Source of the DNA: Andrena cerasifolii | Taxonomy: Eukaryota > Arthropoda > Insecta > Hymenoptera > Andrenidae | NCBI RefSeq assembly: GCF_050908995.1 | Contig: NC_135132.1 | Coordinates: 925,001 to 989,000, forward strand | Direction: 5' to 3' | Length of the DNA: 64,000 bases | Part shown: positions 55,640 to 64,000 of the stretch, piece after piece | Position numbering within the stretch: position 1 is the stretch's first letter | How the letters are laid out: each line of letters opens with the position of its first letter | Made by a program: the position numbers and the translations under genes | Notes under the pieces: generated by a model | The model's database searches: none | What the model saw: only the letters and a program-made list of their open reading frames with translations | Told to the model about the DNA's origin: nothing

Positions 55640-55770
55640 CGTGGAGAGACTCAGGAAGAAAAGGGATAGCCCGCTGTCGACGCGTGGTCCTCCTTAAAAA
55701 TTCTAACAGATCACTTATCTCTCGAGTATAAACACGAGCTCCAACATCAAAACAAAAGCATGCGTTGACG
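55640..55770 (-). repeat. Fragment of the 3849-7004 foldback interior
   Basis: Matches the region around 5540-5830 (GGAGAGAC.CAGGAAGAAA, TTATCTCTCGAGTATAA, AACAAAAGCA.GCGT, ATTCCGTGCGAGAGAAGGTGG), rearranged relative to it. Confidence 0.5.
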
Positions 55771-56090
55771 TATTCCGTGCGAGAGAAGGTGGGCATTCGG
55801 GAGGAGGTATTGCTGTGTAGAGGGCCTCTTCAAGAGAGCAGCCGTTTTGGAGGGATGCAATTCCGATTGGTCCTAATACAATCTGCTCCTTATGGTTGAA
55901 ATTTGGTCTAGCAACTTTCACACCTCTTAACCTAACCAATCGAACTTGCATCCCTCCCAAAACAACCGGCCATCCGAGCGTAAAACGAAGTGCGAAATAT
56001 AAGACTATTGAAGGTGAAAATTTAGTCATATTTTCCTACTTTTTCTTGTGTACAAACTCTAAATAAATTTTATGACGTTTTGAAACATTA

Positions 56091-56562
56091 ACGATGCGCT
56101 TCTCGATACCGCAGATGTACCTACCTAAGTAGCATTTCTGACGGAAAAGAATTGTCCAGCCTTTGGGCCATTCCTGGCGTAGACCATTGGCAGCTCGGTA
56201 TCTGTTTCAACAGGCAATGTCACCCGTGGCGCCAACAAGACCACCCCCGTGCTTGCTATTCCAGCGGGTTTTCTTCCAGTAAATTTGCACGCGCAATATC
56301 TCAAAAACCAGTGGAAATAAAGTGTATACATTATAGCTTACTGAATTTATCTTGGAACGCACTATCAAGTGATCTCTTCAAAAAAATAGTTCCATTTAAA
56401 AAACCGAACTTGACCATAGTATCTTTTAAAATAATAATCGAAGAAAAAATTCGTCTACGCTAATAAATTGGCCCCTTCGAACCATGCAATTCCATGTAAT
56501 TTTTTTTTTAATTCTAATACGTTAGAAGATATCCAGCTGTTCGGTCTTCCCGCGGACACCGT
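56091..56562 (-). mobile_element. Right half of CAGGGTGTCCC-type MITE (copy F)
   Basis: Resembles the right arms of copies B-D from CATTAACGATGCGCTTCTCG to a diverged terminus GTCTTCCCGCGGACACCGTG at 56562. The left arm is absent. It sits immediately upstream of the transposase relic at 56605. The same arrangement, with a deletion, is at 43310-44060. Confidence 0.6.
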
Positions 56563-56604
56563 GTATATTGATACGAGGCGAAGTATTTGTGTTTCTATTT
56601 TCAG

Positions 56605-57079
56605 ACGTAACACGGTTGTAGTGAAAGAGGCACAGATTTCATTGATTCAAGTACCGGGGTCTAACTACGTCAGTCATGTTTTTCGAACGTCGAGTTCTGG
56701 GAGAAATATTACTGGTAGTGTCATCTCACATCTAAATGAATTGAAAATCTCCCTTGAGGACTTAGATGTCGTTGATTGTGATGGAATAGCAACTAATACT
56801 GGATGGAAGAATGGTATAATTCACAAAATCGAAATGATTCTTATAAGACCTCCCCAATGGATTATTTGCCTGTTCCACTTCAATGAGCTTCCATTCAGAC
56901 ATTTATTAGAAGATTTAGATGGTCAACCTACAGGTCCAAAATTGTTTTGCAGTCCCGTTGGAAAGTGTCATTTGAGCTGCGAAAATGACAATGTTAAGTC
57001 CCAGAGTGGATTACTGACCTACGAGCGTGCAGCGATTGCTATACATCATTGGAAAGATTTCGTCGAGACGAATCGATAG
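56605..57079 (+). pseudogene. Insect RNase-H-like transposase fragment ('CDG..NTG' family)
   Basis: After a splice-acceptor-like TTTCTATTTTCAG the frame reads VVVKEAQISLIQVPGSNYVS, then ISLEDLDVVDCDGIATNTGW, PPQWIICLFHFNELPFRHLL, DGQPTGPKLFCSPVGK and YERAAIAIHHWKDF, to a TAG at 57077. I recognise a transposase-type family frequent in arthropods (C-D-G-T-x-x-N-T-G, W-x-x-C-x-L-H-x-N-E-L-P-x-R-H-L). The Asp in C-D-G is probably catalytic. Upstream exons and the C-terminus are missing. The longer open frame starting at 56468 draws its first ~45 codons from the MITE end and is not genuine. Confidence 0.65.
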
Positions 57080-57649
57080 ATACCATTTTTAACTTCGAAA
57101 TTAGATGGGATCACCTCGAAAAATGGCCTCAAAGTTCGAGATTTTGCGGTTTTGAATAAAAGAAACCGGTAGTAAAATCCGCACTGGCCCGCAGGACCTC
57201 GGGTAGGCACCTGACGAAAAACCGAAGGATTTAAGCAATACTCTAGCCGGCTGAGGCGGAAAATGTGCCACATGACCTTTATTTCAGGGCCGTGTTGGAC
57301 CTGCGTTTGTCCCATGGGCCACTAATCCATTAGCGATTTCGTACTGGGCATTAGGAAAGCCCATAGAGCATACGCAAGGGGACCATCTCACTGGGCCTTG
57401 AAGTGTGTGCGTACGCTCTCACAAGCTACGAAAAGCGTGTACGCATACGCGATGTAGTAAACAAACCGTGTCAACTAACTTTCGTCTTGGAATCGGCAAG
57501 AAGGAAGTTTTCGCAGGTATAGTTGCCTCCAGAAGACATTCGTGCTGAGTGGTCTGGTGCATTTGAACGCTAATAAGCACCGTACGTTGAAATAATAATG
57601 AATTTATGAATCGTGTCCTGAGACAGGCTCGAGAAATGAAAGAATGAGG
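57080..57649. other. Tail of the transposase repeat, then unassigned sequence
   Basis: 57080-57330 matches 43810-44060 (post-coding tail of the composite repeat, including CTCGAAAAATGGCCTCAA). From 57330 to 57649 no gene or repeat is recognised. Confidence 0.5.
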
Positions 57650-59282
57650 TGTCACGTCCCGGGTGAAGGTCTTTTTAGGGGAATGACATAGTTGAGGTAG
57701 ATCGGGAGGAAGCCTCGGCACGAAAACCAGTTTCGCGACACAAGGCTAGTTGAGGGAGTTTAGGCACGAAAACCAGCTTCGCGGCACTAAGGAGGGTAGG
57801 ACTTTGGCACGAAAACCAGTTTCGCGGCACAAAGTGAGGCAGGAGTTAGGCACGAAAACAAGTTTCGCGGCACTAGGAACGATGGGCGTTAGGCACGAAA
57901 ACCAGTTTCGCGGCACTAGGAACGATGGGAGTTAGGCACGAAAACCAGTTTCGCGGCACTAGGAACGATGGGAGTTTTGGCACGAAAACCAGTTTCGCGG
58001 CACTAGGAACGATGGGAGTTTTGGCACGAAAACCAGCTTCGCGGCACAAGCAACCAGGGAAGGTAAAGCAGTAATCAAGCATCAGAGTGACACCCGTTAG
58101 ACACAAGCATGGGTATTTAAAGTCCTGATAATTGGATTTACCGTTGCATTAATATAAGAAACCTCGCGTTATATTTCTTTGTAATAGAGGTAACGGTATG
58201 GTCGTACAAGGCCTATACGAAAGTAAGCCTTGTAAACACTGTAAGAAATCCCGGAGTTCCCGAACCCAGATCAGCTGTTGCAGTAGCTTGTTATGATTCG
58301 GTAATTCCGTAACCGAAGGATCACTACAATAATTCGAAGCGTTATTTAGAATAAGAACGTTTATTCAGTTTAAAGCATATGTGGTAATATTATAATAATG
58401 CGTGAGACGTTAAGCATTAGCACAAAACATTTATATAAATGGTAATCAATAGCAATATATAGATGAACATGAAATATGCGAGTATTAGCAATGGACAAGA
58501 ATATGAAAAGCAATAAGGAAAAAATATGAAAGGGTAGAGCTGGTTACAATATAGATGGTGATGATATGCGATAGTAAAATAAGTAATTGTAATCGCTTAC
58601 AGTGGTTGTCGATAGTGAATCTCTCGTCGAACGGGGTTGCACTGATTTTAATGCACGTTTAGTTACGTTCTTAAGACTGTTTCTATGGCAGAGATTTCCA
58701 TAGAAGAGCTTTCTGTAGAAGAGTTTTCCGTAGAAGAGGGCTACGGCCTCTAGGGCCCTTGTATTTATACGGTGTTTAGGTATGAGGGGTGTGCGCGGTA
58801 TGCACCGTGACTCATGCACGAAATATGCGTCGCAATAAGACTTCCGGGGTTTTTATAAAGGGCATTCGAAAAGGACTTCGCAATATTATTTCCGGGGTTT
58901 TTATGAGGGGCGCTCTAGAAGGGGGACTCAAACTAGTTAAATGTGGTTTAGGTGTTTTGGTTGGAACGAGGTAAGAGTGGCTTTGACTCGGTGGGTCGTA
59001 GGGAGGTCGTGAGACGTAGTCTCGATGTAAGGGGGATTTTGGGACGAGGGACTTGTTTAGACTTTGAAGGTGAGGGAGGAGCTCGTGCCTCGTAGGGCGT
59101 AGAGGGAAGGGGATTTCGTAGTAGATCACCTTGAGATGGGGACCGCTAAGGTACATCGTCAAGGTGGTCGGTAGTTGGGAAAAAGGGGTAAGATTTGAAT
59201 TCGAGGGATTTTGGCGAAGATTTGGAGTAATTTGTGGGGAAGACTCTAATTACGACTGCGCGAAAAATAGTGGGACGTCACA
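57650..59282. mobile_element. Probable solo LTR, TGTCACGTCCC...GGGACGTCACA
   Basis: The ends are inverted apart from one mismatch and have the TG..CA form of LTRs; length 1.63 kb. It contains the 43-bp tandem array at 57717-58060 and no coding region. The flanking bases (GAGG left, CTAT right) do not form a target duplication, so either the ends are imprecise or flanks have changed. The single-copy, no-gag/pol state suggests a solo LTR. Confidence 0.45.
57717..58060. repeat. Tandem array of ~43-bp units (8 copies)
   Basis: Units start GGCACGAAAACCAGTTTCGC and continue GGCAC plus a variable spacer such as TAGGAACGATGGGAGTT. Starts are near 57718, 57764, 57807, 57850, 57893, 57936, 57980 and 58023. 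The later units are almost identical. Each can form a small hairpin (CGAAA / TTTCG around ACCAG). Confidence 0.85.
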
Positions 59283-59285
59283 CTA

Positions 59286-59560
59286 TTAATAAAATGTAAA
59301 ACGTAACGTTTTCATTAACATACTGCAGAGATATTCCAGATTAAAATCAGTTCAAACACGGTATAAATCAGATTATTTCTAGAATAGTACTAGAAAATTA
59401 AATATAAATGTAAAATTTCTAATCTAATAATGTTAAAAATAATCCGATTTATACCCTGTTTAAATTCATTTTCATCTGGAAAATCGCAGCAGTATGTTAC
59501 TGAAACGTTCATGCCGATACGATAGAAAATGTGAAAGTTTGACATTTTATTAAAACAAAC
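59286..59560. repeat. Imperfect hairpin element
   Basis: The left arm at about 59286-59385 (TAATAAAATGTAAAACG, ACATACTGCAGAGAT, GGTATAAATCAGATTATTT) is inverse to about 59438-59560 (AATAATCCGATTTATACC, ATCGCAGCAGTATGT, ACATTTTATTA). The loop is about 50 bp. Probably a MITE. Confidence 0.6.
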
Positions 59561-60384
59561 AAAATAAACAATCATTGAACAATCATATCACTATATTTTT
59601 TCATAAGAAAATATAAATATTGCCCTCACTGCATACGTTACATTTCGCTCATTTGCTGCAACAACGACATAACTAAAAATTCACGATTTCTGGGAAAATG
59701 GGTTAAAAATTTTTGTTAGACAACAACCGCTTTTTCTATACTTATAACTCAAAAATTGCAAATTTTTAGTAGTGTCATTGTTCCAGCAAAACGGCGATTT
59801 CATTACGAGCGATCTGGCAAAATTGTAGAAGGACCGTCAATAGAGAAGAGGAATTACACAGAATGAGAGAAGATAATAATAATTGCGAAGTTTAGAAGGA
59901 ATATTGATACGCAAATAAGTTTTGTTTCGTCCAAAGATGGGCATTATATATTATTGAAATAACTTATCAAATTATAGAGAATTTACCTTTATTCATCGTC
60001 GAATGCAAATACCCCACAGTTATTTTAATTTGAAACGCCACGGACGAATCAGTTTATTAGATAGGATCATTATTCATCCGTCGGCCACAAATAATTTTTT
60101 AAATCGAAGGCCTTCATTTTTGAGGTCCCCGAGGCCCGAGCCGAGCGTCATTGTATCGCTCACCCGTCTAACCTGGCGCCTGAAGTTGCTCGGCGATGTA
60201 TCATCGATTATGCAGAAACAGAATTTCTTTATTTTTCATCGTATCAATATGAAAGTGACTCTGGCGATTAAATTGACAGAAAATAATTTAAATCGAACTA
60301 TTTTGAAAGAAACGGGCTATCAACTCTGCAAATAAATTTTATATCTAATATCGTTAATAATTATCCCCTCAAAATTACCTTTTT
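59561..60384. other. No gene recognised
   Basis: AT-rich. A frame at 60003-60335 (110 codons) has no recognisable domain. Nothing else supported. Confidence 0.4.
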
Positions 60385-61795
60385 AAAAAAAAGGTACGAA
60401 AAAAGTGCGCCAAGTATACGCGCGCGCAGACAAACAAAAAAAACTGTCGTAAATTTATTAATGTGCTATATTTAGCTTTACAAAACTAATGATATACAAA
60501 AATTGCGCCAATTATAACAATGACTATTTGTACAACCAATCGGGTTTAAATTGAATAAAAGATTCATAATTGGAAGAAACAAAGAAGATAATAATATTAA
60601 GCAGGTATATTTTTATAGAAATAAATATTTCAATACCAATAAATATTTTATTCAAAATACTTGGCGCTGCGAAACCAAAAAAATGCTAACTGTCTTGGTA
60701 TCTCTACATAGTATAAAATAAAGTCCCCGATAGGCGTCTGTATGTTTGATTACGCTAATCTCGAGAACCACTGGACGGATTGTGATGCGGTTTTCACCGT
60801 TTGGTAGAGCATTTCTCGAGGAAGGTTGAGGTGTATGCAACATTAACCTATGACAAAAAGAAGCCGAGCAATTACAATTTTAGTGAAGCAAGATTTACGT
60901 GAATCGTAGCGCTCGCAGAACTATGTATAAGATCCACACTAAGTAGATTTTACATATTGCGCGTATGGACCTGTATCTCCCACCTACAACTGATTGTGCT
61001 TTAAGGAGCTTCTTACTAATTTCGGTTTTCTATCATTATCATTAATCATTAATCATTAATCATTAATCGTTAATCGTCAATCGTCAATCGTCAATCGTCA
61101 ATCGTTAATCGTTAATCATTAATCGTTAATCATTAATCAGTAAATATACGTATCCATCCATACATACGTATACTTATTCATTTTATTTTATCATTAAAAA
61201 AACGTATTTTATCATTAAAAAAAAGTATTTTATCATTAACGAGAATACTTTATGAGGTGGTGGGGGCTGCATCGCAGTCTGTCCAGTCCAGTGGTTTTCG
61301 AGATTAGCGCGAACAAACAAATAGACGCCTACCGGGGACTTTATTTTATACTATGTAGAGATGTAGAGAAACCCGGGCAACGCCGCGTACTTTAAGCTGG
61401 TAAATAATAAAATAAGACAAGACACCACTGAGACAAAAAAGAAAGAATAATATTAATGCAATTTATACATATTTATTCAATTTAGCAACACCAATTCGGA
61501 ACGCAGGGCCAAGTATTTTCAATAAAATATTTATTGGTTTTGAAATATTTATTTCTATAAAAATATATCTGCTTAATATGATTATCTTCTTTGTTTCTTC
61601 AAATGAGGAATCTTTTATTCAATTTAAATCCAATTGTTTGTACATATAGTCGTTGTCATAATTGTCGCAATTGTTGTATATCATTAGTTTTGTAACGCTA
61701 AATATAGCACATTAATAAATTTACGACAGTTTTTTTTGTTCGTCTGCGCGCGCGCGTATACTTCGCACACTTTTTGTACCTTTTTTTTAAAAAAA
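60385..61795. mobile_element. Element with ~280-bp inverted arms
   Basis: The left arm at about 60385-60665 and the right arm at about 61497-61795 are inverse, sharing the GCGCGCGC block near 60420/61747, TTAATGTGCTATATTTAGC and CAATAAATATTTTATT. A second inner inverted pair reads AGTCCCCGATAGGCGTCTGT near 60722 and GACGCCTACCGGGGACT near 61324. The inner AACCACTGGACGGATTGTGA block (60767) also occurs at 42270, so that piece is mobile by itself. Confidence 0.6.
61035..61145. repeat. Heptanucleotide tandem repeat (TTAATCA/TCAATCG type)
   Basis: About 15 units of ATCATTA, ATCGTTA or ATCGTCA in tandem, with graded variation along the array. It sits in the middle of the TIR element 60385-61795. 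Confidence 0.85.
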
Positions 61796-62080
61796 GGTTA
61801 TTTTGTGGGGATTTCACAAATTTTGTAGTGTTCATTAATGACTGAATAATTTTTTCACACCCTCGGAGTTATTTGTTTTTTTAAATATATTGTATTGTCA
61901 TCCAAAATACGCACGTCTGCATAGCTTCAAGACAATTGGATTGGTGGAATTGGTTTAAATTTTAATTTTCAGATATGAACCAAACATACAAGAAACAAAC
62001 AGAGGATCGAAGCTGAATAAAATCGTTTAATTAATATAATACTATGTCACAATCATTTTTTTCACTGATGTAGATCACAC

Positions 62081-62725
62081 TGTATCATCTTCTGCTTCGA
62101 TTATCTGAAAATATATAAAATCCACATTTTAGTTACAACTTAACGTAGAACTTATATAGAAATAGAGTCGCCCTTTGCAATAGTAACTGTAGAGACTACA
62201 AAATGTGTCCGAAGGAGGTGAGAGCGTATGGCAGAAAGTCTTGGTGCATTCAACGAAACTGAACGAAGAGATCCAATATTTTTAACGCACAATTTATTGT
62301 TGTTGGAACAAAATTAATTTAGTATGTTTATTAGTGAATTAAAATATTGTTAATGGGAAACTAATAAAATTAATGAATAACGTGGCAACTACTGTGGATT
62401 TAAAAGTATTACGAATGTCTTGCACAAAACATTGAAAAGAATCAAGGGAGATGTGTTTTCAGCATACTTTCGTCACTAATGTGACTTGCTCTACGTTGCA
62501 AGCAATCGACTCTAATTTTCTTAATTCTTAATGCTACGTTTTTTGACAAATTATTTGACAAATTTCAAGAAACTTGTACGAAAGAAGCTGCTTCTCTGTC
62601 AAACCTTCTCTAGACAACTTCCAAGTCTGTGCGTCCGCTTCGTTTCTATAAGCTGAACATAAAAAGTCTATTAACAAATTTTGGCGGCTTACCTAGTTTA
62701 TTGAAGCAATAATTCAGTGTCCTAT
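62081..62725 (+). repeat. Dispersed repeat, right copy (partner at 57-1020)
   Basis: Same orientation as the left-end copy; shorter because internal repeats of the left copy are missing. Shared blocks include CATCTTCT.CTT.GATTATCTG, GGTGAGAGCGTATG, AATCAAGGGAGATGTGTTTTCAGC and GGCGGCTTACCTAGTTTATT. Confidence 0.55.
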
Positions 62726-63277
62726 TTCAAAAATATATAAAACTTACCTTGACATGTTATGATTCATTCTGGCTCTCACGTGACAACAATTTGCTACGCG
62801 ATTGGCCGAAACCTTCATCGAATGAACGACGTGCCTGAGAGACATTTCCTCACCATTTCATGTTCTCCTCTTGCCCACATTTGACGATGGAGAAAATCTC
62901 TTAACATAAAATTCGGGAAATTGCAACTTTGCATCAAAATATCTGAGCTCATAAGGCACGTAGAAACAAAACGAGGACACTTTTCTGATGTAAATCAAAC
63001 CCAAGCTATCCATTAAGACCAATCAAAACTTAATCGGATCAACCATTATTGAGATTCGATAATCGAAGGGTTCTTCCAAAACCTGCTCGGCGTAATATAG
63101 GCACGACCGTCTTGCGCTGCGCATGAACTTGGCGCGAGACCAAAGAGGAGATATAATAAGAGGCGTCACTCGACAAGGACAGACATAAACTAGGATAATC
63201 ACTAGAAAACCAATTTAAATGCCCATTCGGCAATGATCGGTAAACCACGCTAAACTAAGCGAGGCAAAACATGAACG
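62726..63277. other. No gene recognised
   Basis: Mixed sequence without a supported gene; the frame at 63039-63248 has no recognisable domain. Confidence 0.4.
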
Positions 63278-63443
63278 CATCGTCTGTCTCGTACCGTCCT
63301 CGCTCGCTTTCAGTGCCTCTCGTTCGCTCTCGTTCCATCTCGCTCTCGCTTTCGCCGGACAAGAGTGAGACAAAAGTGGTGGGGATAGCGAAAAGTCGGT
63401 ATCGTGTACACAAAATCGAGGCGCTAACGAGAAAATACTGTAT
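63278..63443 (+). repeat. Partial copy of the 19291 MITE (right half)
   Basis: Closely matches 19497-19667: TCTCGTACCGTCCTCGCTCG through GCTAACGAGAAAATACTG, followed by TA. The left half is missing. Confidence 0.7.
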
Positions 63444-63669
63444 AATGTAGCATACGTATTTGAGAAGAAAAAAAGTTATTGTACAAATGAGAGCAAGGTG
63501 AATACCACTATTAATTTTGTACCTAATAAGGCAAACTTAAAACATTTATTATATACGAATGGGTTATCGCATAAAATAAAACGATATTATTGCTACATTT
63601 TAGATAATACCATGAAGAATGTGTGTACCATGTTTCAAATGAATCGGACAAATAGTTTTCGATCTGCTG

Positions 63670-63855
63670 GAAGTTAATTCGGCCCGCTCGCTTCTTTCCA
63701 TGCCGCCAAGTTTCTTTCGGGCCACTTGAAAAAAATTCAAGTACTTGGTTCTATCCAATCCGCTTGGTTCTTTTCGGTACCTGCTCTGGCCCGGTTTTTC
63801 GAGCCGAGCTAGCTCGGCTTGCTTTTTCCGGGTACTTGAACAGCTCTAGTATATA
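63670..63855 (-). repeat. Diverged copy of the TCGAG-rich TIR (see 8348-11822)
   Basis: The C/T/G-rich motif run (GGCCCGCTCG, CGAGCCGAGC, GGGTACTTGAACAGCTCTAG) resembles the right TIR at 11620-11822. No partner lies within the window. Confidence 0.5.
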
Positions 63856-64000
63856 TATGTACGCCATTCGTATACTATACTGATGGAATTGTGACAACGT
63901 ATATACACGCCTTTCGCAGGCAAAGGGTTAAAAGTGAAAAGCAAATGTTAAGTCAACTAACCCCATCATATTTGTCAACTAACCCCACAGCCGGGATTTG

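Noticed and set aside
56468..56604. N-terminal ~45 codons of the open frame containing the transposase relic
   Set aside because: They translate the terminus of a MITE. Real similarity to the transposase family starts after the acceptor-like TTTTCAG at 56604.
57717..58060. Regular repeats with spacers, CRISPR-like at first sight
   Set aside because: The spacers are themselves nearly identical in most units and the setting is a eukaryotic LTR-like segment. It is a minisatellite.

Overview
The window looks like a stretch of insect nuclear genome, probably a hymenopteran and perhaps an ant. It is AT-rich, its genes are split by GT-AG introns, and it is dense with transposable-element relics and microsatellites. 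No tRNA, rRNA, CRISPR array or bacterial-type operon was seen. The only host gene recognised is an SLC17-type (sialin/phosphate-cotransporter-like) MFS transporter on the + strand. Three exons are visible (21934-22067, 38760-39060, 45886-46124) and their phases match exactly. The start and the C-terminal half were not found in the window.

The centrepiece is a Polinton/Maverick (adintovirus-like) element at 22272-34589. It sits in the first visible intron, about 200 bp after the exon's splice donor. It has terminal inverted repeats starting AG and a perfect 6-bp target duplication (AAAATG at 22266-22271 and 34590-34595). Its genes are: a small ORF split by an LTR insertion; a 197-203 aa ORF; a broken protein-primed-type family B DNA polymerase with N-terminal extension, zinc finger and endonuclease-VII-like insert; a truncated retroviral-type integrase on the opposite strand; a conserved small structural-type protein with frameshifts; an ~86 aa basic protein; a putative double-jelly-roll major capsid protein interrupted by one stop codon; and a conserved 191 aa protein. 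The first three genes all begin with the same ~60-residue module, which looks like a tandem gene family. No packaging ATPase or maturation protease was seen. A 1500-bp solo LTR (23074-24573, 4-bp target duplication AAGG) sits inside the first gene. A second, eroded Polinton-type terminus lies at 17978-19005.

Region by region: 1-7650 holds dispersed repeats, a piggyBac-type MITE and a 3.2-kb foldback element whose arms carry a transposon HTH domain. 7651-15600 holds a terminal-repeat element with nested retrotransposon and MITE, then another foldback. 15604-21600 holds copies of the same ends, MITEs and the second Polinton terminus. 21934-46124 is the transporter gene with the Polinton, three complete and two half copies of a TA-flanked foldback MITE starting CAGGGTGTCCC, and a non-LTR retrotransposon 3' end. 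46125-57350 holds relics of R1-like non-LTR retrotransposons, hAT and mariner transposases and a conserved RNase-H-like transposase. 57650-64000 holds a probable LTR with a 43-bp tandem array, hairpin and TIR elements, and right-hand copies of repeats seen at the left end of the window.

The polymerase, integrase and capsid genes all carry disabling breaks, so the Polinton is an inactive genomic copy. The open and near-open frames suggest the insertion is not ancient.
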